Positions 10,201-22,562 of a DNA stretch of 64,000 nucleotides are shown here, one piece after another (within the stretch, counting starts at the first letter, position 1; each line of letters starts with the position of its first letter). The stretch comes from Tribonema minus (Eukaryota > Sar > Xanthophyceae > Tribonematales > Tribonemataceae). The DNA lies in contig JAFCMP010000532.1 in assembly GCA_017506865.1 (NCBI GenBank), positions 310,001 through 374,000 of the forward strand, in the 5' to 3' direction. The position numbers and the translations under genes were made by a program. The notes below the pieces were generated by a model that was given only the letters and a program-made list of their open reading frames with translations, made no database searches and was not told the origin of the DNA.

Positions 10201-13100
10201 GTGTCGATAAGCTCTGCCTCAAGCTCAGAGGGCAAGTGGGATGCATCGCCGCGATAAACGCGCTCCACGCTGCTGCCCTCTTCAATCGTTTCAGGTTCCG
10301 TAGTGTCGGCTGCACTGCCCCTGCAGCAGCATGCACAAAGCAGGGCACTTTCAATGGTGCCATATCTGGAATGGTGTCAAGATGCACTGCTGCAACAGCT
10401 CCATGACCTGTTGTCAATATGCACACAGCATTCAAGTGTATAATGCAGATGCAACATGAAAAGTACAAAGCAACGCCTCAGACTGTGCAGCATACAGCTC
10501 AAATCGTGACAAGCTCTGCATTTAACATGTGATCATGGCGGCCCTGCAACCATTGAGTTTCATTGGCCGGCATATAAATTTCTGCTTCAAGCTATTAGGG
10601 TGAATCAATTACACTTTTGGATATCACAAACCACAGACCACAACATTATTGTTGGCTTCACAATGCAGGTCGACCGTGATTACAGCATGGACCCAAACAT
10701 TGACGCAATGCACAAAGCGACGACAAGCTCATCATAAAGCAAACGTGCCAGCTTTGCTTTAAGATAAACTTGTTGTGACCACAAACATGGATACGCGGTC
10801 AGTACAGGAAGCTGAGCAAGACCTGGAACTGATGTCGTGAAAGTAACTATCAATTACCTGGAACTGATGCCGTGAAAGTAACTATCAATTTCAACTCATT
10901 AGTACCTGCTGCTGCTGCGTGCCAGTGTCGGTATGCGGCGTATAAGGCCTTTCTCGTCACGATGCGGATTGTCGATGTACGCTAGCGTGATAGGCGCACG
11001 CCCGTCCTTGTACACGCCCATAAGCGCAGATGCACCTAGCACAAGGGCACCATCATCAAAGCTGGTGGACTCTACATTGAGGCAGAGAAGAGGGCAACTG
11101 AGCGTCGCTGACCAAAGCGTTGCGCGTTTGTTGAACATCTTGACCCCCCCCACATTGCAACCCCGGCTGGATTTGAGTGTGATCCGCCTGCACAATATGC
11201 CCCCCTATCAACTGCTGCCTCCAAGAGAACCGAAATTGCTCCTTGGCAGCCGCCATGTCTTTGTGGAAGCGCCGAACAAGTGCATCACCAGGCGATGAGA
11301 AGCCGTACAACTCCTCTGTGAGATGGACAGACGGAGCAGGGGCAGCTTCTGCAGGTTGTGCATGTGACCCGCGAGCAAACGCTTGCTGGATAGAAAGCTG
11401 GTGCTGCTGCTCGCGTGTGCTGTTGGCTGCAGCCGATGCATGCCGCCTGTCGCCTAGCCATGCCTGGTGTCCGTAGTACACTGCCCTACTGCGGTCAAAA
11501 CGGTGAGCTCTCAGCACTTTGAGCATCTTGGCTATGTCTGTGGGGTTGCCACCGTTGCTGGATGGGCAGAGCCATTGAATCAGCTGAGACAAGTCCTGCG
11601 TGAGCACCGCCCTTTGACTGGTGATGACAGCAGGCGCTTGCGCGCCGATCCATGGGTACTTCTCCAAGTACCACTTGGTGACTGCAGGATCGTATGACCA
11701 GAAGTAGTGATGCTGCTGCTTCGCGTCTGCCGTCCGTGCTACTCTTTCCTGCTCTGTGCAGGCAGCGGCAGCCCACAACAGCGCCTGACGCTTGGCACTT
11801 TTGCACATTCGGCACATGTGGACTGTGCCCATGAGGAACTCGTCGTGACTAATGCCACTGATGCGACGCGCCTTGGAAGCCTGAATCCAGCCTCGCTGCT
11901 CCACAGCCCCCTTTTCGACTGCCGCCCACCCGTGAGTGGGACATGGGGGCTGTGACGGGACGCCAGCAAAAGTGGCATGCGGTGCCCAAAAGTGCGTTGG
12001 CGAAGTGCAGCAGTTACCTACACCGCCTTGCCCGCTGGCCATCGTGGCATTGTCAGGCCGGAACGTGAAAGAGTCTAAACGGCGCAGACCACCGTTCCTC
12101 ACCTTGGCCAAGCATTTGCTTATGAAGCCCTGCTGATGCCTGCCGACAGAATGATAGCTAGCTCCAATTTTCTCACGCTCAGCTGCAGGAATATCCGTAT
12201 CTGAATCATCATCACTCTGAGGATCAACCTCTGCGTCGACATCTGATGCTGCTGGCGCTGGTGATGAGCGTGGCAGTGGTGTAGGCGTGGCAGGCTCGAC
12301 CTGTGAGCCCCCAAGTGGCAATGCACTTACGCCGCTGCGATTCACAGGCTGCGCATCCGTACGGCGTATCACGACGCTCTGCGGAGGCCTGCAGCAAGTA
12401 TTGTAGAGCGCAGACATGATGCAGCTAAGTTCCTGCTGCTGCGGCGGCGGGTGTGCTGATTGTTGTGAGGTATGGCTCGTTGTGCCTGACAGACAGCCCT
12501 CTGCGTGCATCGAGGTGACATGGCATGCACAAGTGCGTGTGCGGTGAGGGTGTCTTGAGCTTGCGCGAAAAGACAGGCCAGAGCAAGAGAGACTCACCTG
12601 CCAGCAGCGCGAGGTGCCGCATCAGCCACTCGTGCTGCAATGGTTGGATCGGCTTGTACTTTCTCCAGCACCTCAGCATCAGAGAGGCGAGGGCGCTTCA
12701 CGACCTCCTCCGGTAGAACGCCGCGCTCCAGGTGCTGTAAGGCCTCGTCTGCATCGCGCTTCAGTATCTGGTCTGGTTTGGAATACGTGCCCTGCCTTCC
12801 TTTGTATTTGATTTTAAGATCTGCAAGGACAGCGCGCGCTTGGGCCCGCCGCGCAGCTATCACAGCACCCCTTTGCAGTAAGGCCGTTCGCATCTCCCGC
12901 TGCTGCTGTTGCTCGGCAGCAGCAGCAGCAGCAGCAGCAGCTTCTACTGCAGGCGCAAACTGTTGCCTTTCAAGCTGCGCCATTTGCTGCTGCTGCGTTT
13001 GCGTTGGCAACGGTTGGTGGTACTGCGCTCGCATCTCCAAAGCGCACAGCATTGCGTCTGATATGCCACCATGCGTCTGATATGCCACCATCCATATCAT
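7215..13100 (-). mobile_element. Large intron-rich transposase-like gene (DUF6729-like, DDE and R3H segments)
   Basis: Several minus-strand coding blocks belong together. Block 1 (12,598-13,100) is Gln/Ala-rich and ends at AG|GTGAGT. Block 2 (about 11,170-12,500) has an acidic linker, then a DUF6729-like zinc region: 'HFWAPHATF', a CP-x-HG motif, 'RRISG', 'C-x2-C', and 'YFWSYDPAV'. It ends in 'ADHT', the likely first catalytic Asp. Block 3 (about 10,905-11,180) continues in another frame through 'YIDNPHRDE', the likely second Asp. Block 4 (about 9,774-10,060) is an R3H-like domain ('RQALHGLAEELGLSHASEG'). Blocks 5 and 6 (about 9,096-9,290 and 8,590-8,875) splice in phase (CAG|GTATTC, then CAG|GTAT). 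They end with 'TSSALEGYHLHLRQ', a candidate catalytic Glu. The C-terminal block (7215-8400) is basic near its end. The frame break at about 11,175 sits in the first catalytic motif, so this copy may be dead. Family assignment rests on motif memory and is unverified. Confidence 0.6.
10821..10890. repeat. 35-bp perfect-length tandem duplication
   Basis: Two adjacent 35-bp copies (10,821-10,855 and 10,856-10,890) differ at one base. They lie just after the minus-strand donor (AG|GTACTA, near 10,905) of the transposase-like gene. Each reads CCAG|GT on that strand, so the duplication also multiplies a donor-like site. Confidence 0.85.
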
Positions 13101-13903
13101 CGTCCTCCATCATCAGCACACCATAAGTCTCACACAAGAAATTTTTGCTGTTGAAAGACCCTCTCATGTATGCTCATGTCTGTCCTGTGTCTGTCCCAAC
13201 TTCCCCCACACCTGGGAAATACTGCCTCTCCCGGCGATCTCCCCAGAAAAGGGGTCCGCCGACATGCCGTTGATCGCATATGCTGATCTACAGTAGTGCG
13301 GGACTGCAGACGGGGTGGCGATTGGCGAACTGGTTGGCTTCCGATCGACGTGGCTCGGGCGAGAACGCTGGGGTGAGCCATGCTTTCGTGCAATGCCCTG
13401 AAGCTGTATCGCACAGTTGACACCTCCGATACGCTGCCAGTCAACGTTGTTGCTGGCTGTACACACAGCAAGTTGATTGGCGTGAGACGACGAGGGTGAG
13501 CCATGGCCTCATTCAGTATTCTGTGATCACCGTTGATACGTCCGATACCATTTGCTGGTCAAGGCTGTTGTTGAGATTATGGTGATTAGCAAGACAGCTC
13601 TGTGCAGAGCGAATGGCACTCTGTAGAGAGCATGCACATTTGCAAGCTATCTGGCTCAGTCTTATTATGCACTCGATACTGCGTCATTCGAGTCGCTGTT
13701 GTGGCACCGGCGCACGGTACGAACGTGCATCTCTGGCGAACGTGTACACTAACCTCCACTTCCGTCCTGTATAGGCGACTGCTTGTGGTAGATACCCTGA
13801 AACTCTATTGCGATGAGGCAGGTGCACACGTTGTCTCTCGTGCGACGTTTGCCCCTGGTGCACACCTTGGTCTTGCGCAGGGTTGGCAGGCTAGGCCCTA
13901 GCG
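13101..13903. other. No recognised gene
   Basis: A 19-bp direct repeat spans 13,055-13,092 at the edge of the transposase-like gene. Beyond that I see no coding chain, RNA gene or mobile-element end in this stretch. Minus-strand ORFs at 13,130-13,504 have no recognisable motif. Confidence 0.4.
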
Positions 13904-14585
13904 GGGGTGCTGCCCCCTAATTAGGCCCTCTTACACTAGGCATAATTAGGGGCTGCTCGTTGTTGTCTAGATCTGCATGCTTGTTGGCCACGATGCTGCA
14001 ATGACGCTGCCTAGATGCGGTGCACAAGGCTCGGCTGCTGCTGCCGCCGTCAGTGGAGTCGTCTGCTTCAGGAGCTGGACGGGAAGGTAGCGAGCCAATG
14101 GTCCGAGTTCCACGTGCGCATCTCGCAGCACACTGCTGCAGTCTTTTTCTCCTCGGGTGTGAGATGCACACACGACCTCAAATGAGCTACCATGCTGCTT
14201 TTTACGCCCGATATTTTTCGTTGCTGCGCCGGCGCGGTCATGCGGAAGGCAAAAGCCTTGTGGTGGCTTGTGTTTTTCTTCCCGCCATCGCGAAAGTGCT
14301 GCCATAGGCCCATCTTCAGCTTCAAGCCCTCCCTGCGGGTGGCAGAACCGCCTGCCACTACTGCAACATCAGACTCTGCTTCTTTGTCAGCCATGGGTGG
14401 TGGTGGGGCATTGTACACACGCGTGGCTGGCAGCCGCAGTGCTCAGCAGCAGCAGTAGCTACCTACAGCACAGCAGCAGCAGCAGCAGCAACAGGCTGCC
14501 AGCATCTAAGCAGCAGAAGCCATACGGGCAATTATGATCAATTATGGTCAATGAGCGGCAAGTCTCCAGGCCCTAATTACATATC
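13904..14585 (-). mobile_element. Stranded BED-finger module with short inverted repeats
   Basis: Minus-strand codons around 14,068-14,418 give 'GLWQHFRDGGKKN', a basic segment, then 'KISGVKSSMVAHLRSC', the layout of a BED-type DNA-binding domain at the start of a hAT transposase. No catalytic core follows. The module sits between an 11-bp imperfect inverted pair, TAATTAGGCCC near 13,920 and GGCCCTAATTA near 14,570. That could be the ends of a short non-autonomous derivative about 650 bp long, although the arms are too short to be sure. Confidence 0.4.
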
Positions 14586-17310
14586 TTTCATTAGGGGGGT
14601 AAATAGGGGTGCACGACTTGCCAAACCTGGTATCGTGTGCGACGGTTTTAAGTCCGCCATTCTGAGTCAATGGAACGCCACTGTTGAAACACACACGTGC
14701 CGACTCAGTACCTGTCAACGAGGTCTTCGTAGGTATTACCGCACACAAAGTCACGAGCCTCACGAGTTGGCAAATCACAATGAGCGGTTGGTTGCATTCG
14801 CCACCAATCACTTGAATGCCACATGCCATGCTGACTCATTCTGCAATATCGTTCATGCATTTTGCACAAGTCTTTGCGTGTTCTGCTGCCACAGTTAAAA
14901 AAAGTGTCAGCAGAACACCGCCCTACTGCCAATGTTGCATGGCCTTTGAACGCCTCATCTGGCCTTGTCAGACTTGATGAGCGCCTTCGTGCGCAGTGGC
15001 TGCTCCAACAGCTGGAGACGAGAGATGAGCAGAACAAAATTGCGCAGTATTGAATCAGTTACTCCAGCGGGGCAGAACATGTATTTGTTGAACGAATAGG
15101 TCAACCCAGGCGTAGAGAGCTTCAGCGTGTCATGCACTACCACACTAGGTCATGTCAAATGATACACTTCACCTTGTGAGGCAGTGCTGCACATGCTGCA
15201 ACTGCAAGGGTGCTCTCAACATCGCCGAAAATGTGCACAATGCAAGTTCACTATTCTCGGCCCTCAGAACAGATTGTCCGTGTCCTTGCCCACCGCAGCT
15301 GCAGCAGCAGTGGGGTTGCACAAACTGGATGACTGGCGACGCCCGAGCCGTTTCTCAGGAATACGGTGTGGCTGACGCTCTCTGTGTATCAGGGGTGTTT
15401 GCACAACAGGTGAGTGATGTGCGGGGCCTTTGCTTTGTGTGGCGCCATGTGGTTCAATCATCTCATGTAGTCAAGACGATGTGAAGCGCAGGTCATGTTC
15501 AAGCTCAAATCACCTTGATGTAAATAAACAGAACACCGCAAACAAAAACGCAGGACTGCCTTCGGACGGCCCAACTGAAGGCTCAAACAAGATGCATTGA
15601 TTTTGTGTTGCGTGCGGGCATGTGCAGAGAACCACATAGCTTGGCTGTGCGCATCTCTACACTCTCAACTCTTGAGAGCAGCAATTTTTCATGGATGCAT
15701 GCAACCAAGGGTACAACATCAATCAAGCACACTAGCAGCACTCATCATTCTTTTCCAGCCCTTTTCAGAATGCTGTGCCATCAACTGGCACCATCACTTG
15801 CACGGTATGCATGCCGTGCAATTATGCATGCGAGGCAAATATGAGGAAAAGGGATAACGCCATCACGATTTAGCAGTTGCACTGATTCATACTGCACAGA
15901 CAACTCTTCAGTAAATTTCTTACCCTCGCCCCTCTCATAGCCGTCTGTTGCCATTGGATCGGCAGCAACATGCTGCGGCTGTGCATTCTGCAGCTGTTTT
16001 GGCAAAAATCGCAAAAAGTCGTAGTTTATACAGTCTTACACCTGCATGCTCCACGGCAGTTGTGACTTGGAAGCCCTGTCATGGTTGATGGCTGCAGTCC
16101 CGCCTACTGCAGGCATACCGAGATCTTCAGACCGAACTGCATGCAAAGTGCACCAAATGTGTTGTATAAATCTTCATGTCGAAGTGGCTCACATGCATGG
16201 CGACGAATTGTGGCACCTAGTTGCATGCACTGTGCGCATCTGGCATCAATTGATCTCGTTCATGAAACAGGCGCTTGACGGCGTGTGTCATGCGTGTCAT
16301 GCCATGTCCATGGGCGGCGCATTTGCACCTAGCTTTGACGCAGCGGCGACAAGAAGGTTTGCATTGCTTTCATCCTGGGCATTGTTGACGCTATCGGGGC
16401 ATTGTTGACGCTATTGCCAAAACTCGAAGCAACCTCTCAAAGTCACGGAGCAGACACATTATAGCATTGTGCACGCAATATTTTTTTCCTGTAACGAAAG
16501 CTTCAGAACGAATGGCAGGAATGAGGAAAGTACAAGCTTCCTGCACCTTGACGACAGAGTACCTCGCACACTGTGGGGCCCGCTGCTCCTCAGTGAGGCC
16601 CTTCTCTTTCTCTGCTACCCGCACGATCTGCGCCTAGTTAGATGGTCGTTAATATATGGTGCTCTCCTGAGCTATGCGGCTGAACCTCAATGGACAATTT
16701 GCCACACACCAAGAGGCTTGAATGCCAGCAGACCTGACTGCAAAACAGTATTTGCAGGTCTGAGCCCTGCAACTGGCCTTCTGCTCAATCATGATTCGCC
16801 GAAAAGTAATGTCTCATTCTTTGTTCCGATCGACTGGATCTCAAAATCCTGTATTGAACTTGGACTTGAATCCCTCAATTCACCTCATTCCTGATCAGAT
16901 GATCCCTTGATACACACTTACTTTCAAGCATGTAAACATGGCGCGGCTTGTCAGAATTATAGCAGCTATCGTAGTGTATGGCGGCTGTCGTAGGCCATCT
17001 GTGCCTGTTACCTTAATAGTCGACATCCACTGCCAAGCTTGTATTGCTAGCAAGGCGCCATCGACATAGTATCATTCCCTGCCAAGTTTGTACCCCCATC
17101 GAGGAGCCATCAACCTGTAGTTCAAATGCTGAGTCAGCAGCTTTTCAAACCTCCATGTAATGGTGCCGTTCTGGTGCCGTTCTGAGGCTGAGAACTTTTT
17201 GACATGCCTGCCCCTCGGGCCTCACCCTGGTGCGCTCAGTGAATCTTGCGTTCTTGTGCTGTGCTGATCTCGCCCTACCGGTTCCTGCCTGTGTTCGCTT
17301 GTCTTGCCCT
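14586..17310 (-). other. Exon-like fragments without a defined gene
   Basis: Protein-like minus-strand segments bounded by plausible splice signals occur at about 14,711-14,875 (ending GACAG|GTACTG), about 15,910-16,020 and about 16,565-16,632 (CAG|ATCGTG to GCGAG|GTACTC). The last could join in phase 0 to the unrecognised minus-strand gene starting near 21.6 kb, which would extend that gene leftwards. A 21-bp direct duplication lies at about 16,377-16,419. No known family was recognised. Confidence 0.3.
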
Positions 17311-18283
17311 CAGGCTAGCGTCGGCGACAGAGTGATGGCAGAACTTGCCGCAATTGCTGGGGCTGGCAGTGTGCTGCTCGCTGGCGCTCAACTGATCAAA
17401 GAAACAGTGGCGGCTGATGGCGTGGCCACCAGGTTGGCCAGTTCCAAAAACTCAGTGATCATCTACGATGTTCGGCAGACTCAGCTGTTTGGTCTCAAGT
17501 TTGACACTCGAGGGGACAGGAAATACGCCAAAACCTTCTTCTCTGGTAGAGAGAGATTTGGTGCCCTCTTACAGGATCGGACGGCGAGAGCAAAAGAAAT
17601 CATGCGCGTAGCGAACACCCTTCTGCCGGAGGGCAAAAGGGTCCATCTGGATCATGTCCCTGATACAGTGATCATCGTGAAGCGGGGAGCCTCGGACCAA
17701 GCTGTGGTAGCCACCATTATGGTAGCTGCCACAGAAGGCTACTTCATCCTCCAAAACCCCATGCTGCTGAGTGCTGGGGGTCCTGGAGCCACAGCAGACT
17801 CTGATGTGGAGTGGGGAATGCTTCGATTCAAGTCAGGAGCTGATCTGCAGACCGCCAGCGTTTCAACCCTTCGTGCCTGGTATGGGCTTTACTGCCCGAT
17901 GGTTTGCCATCTCAAAACAGGTTTGAGCTCCTTGCACGGTGTAACAGCTGAGGCGATCGGGCGGTGGTACGCCTGCGAACTTTCGGGGCCTGCTATACCT
18001 CAGTACGGTTTGACCGTTGAGAAACTTCGTAGTGCGCTGCAGGATATGGCAGGCACGGTGGATAGCATTTACGAGACGCCAGTGGACAATCGGACCACAG
18101 GGCGATTCGATGCCAGTGCCCAGCGTCCTGCACCGTTATCTCCATCTCCTGGTATGAGTGCGTCACCCCGTCTACCCCTGGCAACCAGACGCTCTGAAAG
18201 CCATCGATCCCCATGACTTTGCCCCTCAGGCCATCGCCGACGCTGACACATATTGCGCATATTGGACTGCCCGGCGCCACTAC
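17311..18283 (+). CDS. Unrecognised protein, long open plus-strand exon
   Basis: After a good acceptor (a pyrimidine-rich tract ending CTCAG at 17,310) the plus strand stays open for about 290 codons from ATG 17,335 to 18,216. The product has balanced composition, alternating hydrophobic and charged segments ('VHLDHVPDTVIIVKRG', 'GYFILQNPMLL', 'AEAIGRWYACELSG') and a Ser/Pro-rich end. I do not recognise it. A second frame carries protein-like sequence on to about 18,283 ('YPWQPDALKAIDPHDFAPQ'). Further exon-like plus segments lie at 18,611-18,700 (after CAG, ending CAG|GTATGG; 'ICVSAYDGCGVFYATDRP') and about 19,030-19,290. The joins do not close cleanly in phase, so the model is incomplete. 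The final 224 nt overlap open minus-strand sequence. It could be a host orphan gene or part of an unknown mobile element. Confidence 0.4.
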
Positions 18284-21200
18284 CTGGATGATGCCTTTGA
18301 TCACGTCAGGGTCTGCATCAACATCCGCCGCCGCCAACTGACAAAGCGCAACTACCTGATCGCGCGTCATGTTACAAAGCACTGCGTAGAGCTCCCTGAT
18401 TGCCGCTGAAGTTGATGCTGCCATCCTACTTTGCAAGCACCTGGCTTTTTGCTCAGCTGCGTCTCGTGTCCATAGAGCAACTTTTTTGCATCCTCTCATG
18501 AGCTGCGCGTTCTCCGCAGCATTCATCAGCACGCGAGCACGTTGTGCTTCCCGTTTGCTTACTGAGTGACTCAGTCCTGCCTCAAAACACTTACTTGTCT
18601 TTGAGTGCAGATCTGCGTGTCAGCATACGACGGCTGTGGCGTGTTTTACGCGACAGACAGACCGCTGGACGATCCCAACTTCAGGGACTTCTACTACCAG
18701 GTATGGTAGGCTATGGTACACCTATGATTAGGGTTGGGGGACAGGAATCACCTATGACATCAGGAGTGCTACAGTAGCTATCATATGCCTGTACAGAGGG
18801 ACCACCTGAGCAGCCTCAGGGATGGTGATGTTCTGTCTTTGGGGGCTTGCTCCAGTGTAGCAACCATGCGAAAACAGACACTCTTAACAAATCACATGCC
18901 TCATCACCTGTGTCTGTCCTCCCGAGCTCGAGTGTACATTCGAGTGCCGAGTGAGGGGGCCAGGCACGCTAGCCTGACCTGCTCCGCTGTGGTACTGATC
19001 AGCAGTCACGCTCGTGGTGACAGGTGTGCAACTGGGCAACTTCAACCCCAAGTGTCGGCAGGGTCAGGCCATGCATCTCCACCGCTTTGCGAGCGAGAAA
19101 CGCGCAGCAGAGGGTCTGAGGGCCGATGCGCACAAACTGCGTGCCTCAGCCTATGTACATATGTGTGTGTATACGGCAATTTAGATTTTGCGGCTGCTGA
19201 AGCGTACAAAAACACAATAGCACTGGAGTTTCACAACGGCATTGCAGTTACTGCCAGGCGAATGCATCCTCGCAGCTGCACAAGAGGACACTGTGCCTAG
19301 CCGGTGGCACGGTGCACAATCCCTGGCGAGCGTTGCTGCAGGAATCCGCTCGTGTATGGAGACGCGCGATCGAGCTGATAGCAAAACGGCGCGTACAAGG
19401 TCTGTTCAATCAAGTGCTGACTGGGTGGCGCTCTCTGCATCACATCAGGCGGCGCAGTGGAGCGGCATGATCACAGCACGTTGCAGCACATTGCGGTTCG
19501 GTGACAGCGGCGCGCAGCAGTGATGTGGACTGTCATGTAGCTGACAGGCGCGCAGCGGGGCGGCATGGGTGGCGGCAACTGTAATGTCTGGGGTGTGCTA
19601 CAATCAGAGCAGCGAAGTGGACTGTAGCTGGCAGGCGCGCAGGCGGGGTGATGTGGGCTGGACATGTGAAGCGATTTTTGTCAAGTCTGGGGTGTGCTAT
19701 CATTGGAGCAGCGAAGTGGACTGTCTTTGACTGGCAGGCGCGCAGCGCAGCTGCACTGCGCTACGCAGTGCGCCATGCGCTACGCAGCGGCAATTGTCTG
19801 GTTTGGGGCGCAGCCTCTGTTGGAGGTACCGAGGTACTATAGGCATCTGCCATCTGACATGAATATGATAGGGGTTTCAGAGTGTTCTTGGGCAGTTGTG
19901 AGATGTTTGGCGCTGTTTTCAGAGGTCACTTTGCCGCTCGGAAATGGCATGTTACAAGCCCAATGTTTGCAAGCTCACCGTGGTAAAATGATGTACAAAA
20001 AGATTTCAATTGTGGCAGCAGCATCTGCTCCTCAGTCTTGCACGGATGTGTGAACTTCATAAAACTTTGAACAGTGCAATCTATGCGCAACTCATCTGTT
20101 GTAGGACAGCCATGACTCACCAAAGTGAAATCTGCTTCTGCACGGACTCTGGCGCAGCCGACGATGTGCATTTCTCGAGCTTCTCCATGTAGTCCCTGTA
20201 CTTCTGCACAATGTAAGTAGACGAGTGGCACAAGCGGTGAGCCTCAAATTTTATGTAGTTGACTGTGCAGAGCAAGCAGCAGCACAGCAGCAACTACAAG
20301 CAGATTAGTGCCGGCAACAAGTGGCATTATAATTGCAAATGCATACGCAAATCACACATACGGATGGAGCTTTGCAGTCCATGGCAAGTTTCACCGCGAT
20401 GACCGCACCTTACAGCTGTTACTTTTGCAGTTGCATGCAATTGACATGGCTATGAACCGCGACACTGGTACATGCTCAAGGATGAATGCTTACATGGTCC
20501 AGTTGTTGTGCAGTGCAGCTATGCCTGGATAGGCCAGTTTGTCAAACGTGCATGTGCATGTAGCCTTGCCTGCTTGTACGCCTCCAGTGGGACGGGGGCG
20601 GCATCGATTTCTGTCTTGTGGTCATGGACATGATCCACTGCGTTGCTGATGATCTGATTCGCCACTTGAAGCATGGCGTTCTACGGCAGCAGGCAAGCCA
20701 AAACGTGCAGCAGCAAGGAGGCATGTCAAAACGCCAACTCGAGTTGCCAAGCTCGCATCATGCCTTCAAATGTCTTTGCAATGGAAAAGTGGCACACTTG
20801 TATGGTCAGTGCAACCATCTGCAATGCTGTGCATCTATGCTGACTTCGGCTGCAACGACTTCGGCTGCAACGCTCGAATGTGTATTGTGTGCGCCACAAT
20901 TAGCTGTGTGTGCATAGGGCGGTACTCCATGCATGCCTCCTTGCATGCATCGCACATGCTTGACTGGGACTTCGCCGTTGCTTACTGTTTACTTTGTGGA
21001 GTCTGTGATGGTGGATGACCCATGTGTTGTCGGGGCTACAACTATTTAGTGCCCAATAAAGTCCTCGCTTCAATGACATCAGTGTGTCAGACTTCAAGTG
21101 CACCACTAGCCAAACCTTAACCAAAGCATCTTGAGTGACAATACTTGCTCACCTCATACGGCTGCACGAAGAACTCTTTATCTGTGCCCCCAGCCCCCAG

Positions 21201-21575
21201 CATCTCCACAGCAGACAGCTCTTGCACGCGAGCAGCGACAGCGGAGAAGGCTGGGTAAGTGGTGCAAAGCTGGAGGTGGTGGCTCTGCACGCCCTTGAAG
21301 GCCACTGCCTTGGCGGAAAGGGGGTTGGCAAGCGCTGGATTTTCAGGATTGTCTGTAGCAAGACCTTCCCATGCCTCGGACAGAGCCTTGGCCTTCCGCA
21401 GTGGGGTCTGGGCGAGGAAACCGGGGTAGCTGATAGCAATCATCGCCTTGTCGATGCTCGCAAATATAAGCTCCCGCATAGGGCCACTATCTTTGACTTT
21501 GTTTTCCGGACTGCATTCTGGAGCTTTGCTGTTGAGAGGTGCGAAGAATGCAGATGAGTTTGACATGAACACATT
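18284..21575 (-). CDS. Unrecognised spliced gene (four phase-consistent exons)
   Basis: Four minus-strand exons chain in phase: 21,575-21,153 (ATG at 21,566; ends TATGAG|GTGAGC), 20,680-20,570 (CAG|GCAAGG, a GC donor), 20,203-20,121 (TG|GTGAGT), and 18,557 onward. The last exon can stop at the donor CAG|GTAGTG at 18,284 or read on to a stop at 17,993. The read-through chain is a multiple of three and gives about 390 aa. The product is largely helical and charged ('RDYMEKLEKCTSSAAPE', 'QVVALCQLAAADVDADPDV'), with no signal peptide or membrane segment and no family I recognise. If the 18,284 donor is used, a candidate next exon in phase 0 is 16,632-16,565. Its exons interlock with plus-strand exon-like segments at 18.6-19.3 kb. 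Confidence 0.5.
19503..19800. repeat. Three degenerate tandem copies, about 100 bp each
   Basis: Copies start near 19,515, 19,610 and 19,707. Shared landmarks are 'GAAGTGGACTGT', 'GGCAGGCGCGCAG' and 'TCTGGGGTGTGCTA'. They lie in the large intron of the minus-strand gene above. No coding role is seen. Confidence 0.7.
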
Positions 21576-22562
21576 CTTTTCATGTCATGTTGCGTGGTTA
21601 CCATGATGACAACAAATTTCGCAGTCTGTTTAGACTTCGTGCGCCTCGAGCATCAATAAGCGGAGCGCAATAAGCGGAGCGTTACAAACCGGGATGCATA
21701 TACACTTACAAAGGCGCTTTGCATACATATTGGCATACAAAAACACAATTGACTCAGGTCTGCGCGTGGATACTGCTGGGCAAGGTTGATGCAATTGTCC
21801 ACACACATCCGCCGATCAACTGGTGTATGGTGTGAGCTTGCGTACGCTGTTGTATTTATTCTGCAGCTATTAGAAGCTTGTTCAAGGCATTGGAGCTGCC
21901 ATGTCTGGCTGACACACATGCCGGCGATTACGACCTGGAACTCACAGTTGCAGGCACAAGACCTTGTTCTGATGTACCAAAGCCAGAAGAACATGAAGGT
22001 GGTGCCATGCTGAAGCTGTAATCTCAGCGATAACGCTGATGCAATATGATTGATGACAACCGTAAGCAGGGACATGTATGCGTACAAGCTGCATGCCATC
22101 ACAGCTGCTGCATACAACATCAGCAATAGTTGACGGAAATTCGAGTACAAATCCCTAATGCATGCTTGGCGGGTTGACACTTGCCGTTCTGAAGTCTGGG
22201 TCTCTCAGGGTCCAGGTGTGCGTAGACACTACGCACTGCCGCAAGAAGCATTCCATTCCAGCACGACATGATGGGACAAAGCAGTGCGGCTCCGTGCAGG
22301 ATGGATGTAAGCAGTTTATCTCGAGTCGTTGCTGCCGTGGTGTTGGTTGTGCCTGGCGCTGACGTCCCATGTTGCACCACCTGTGCAGCCACACATCAGC
22401 AGCAACACACTTGACAGTTAGTGCCCGTTTGCTTGTAACAATGTGTGGACAAGCTCAGCTTGGACAGCAGGGGCAGAGAACCTTGAGGACAACAGCTTTG
22501 CAGCAGCGGTGGAGGTACAAAGGCAAGCACTCTAAGACTTGACTCGCTTTGTGATCACGCAC

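Noticed and set aside
18158-18409. Plus-strand ORF read as one exon to 18,409
   Set aside because: The part beyond about 18,284 is antisense to a minus-strand exon with a better donor and phase chain; only the left part is kept as possible plus-strand coding sequence.
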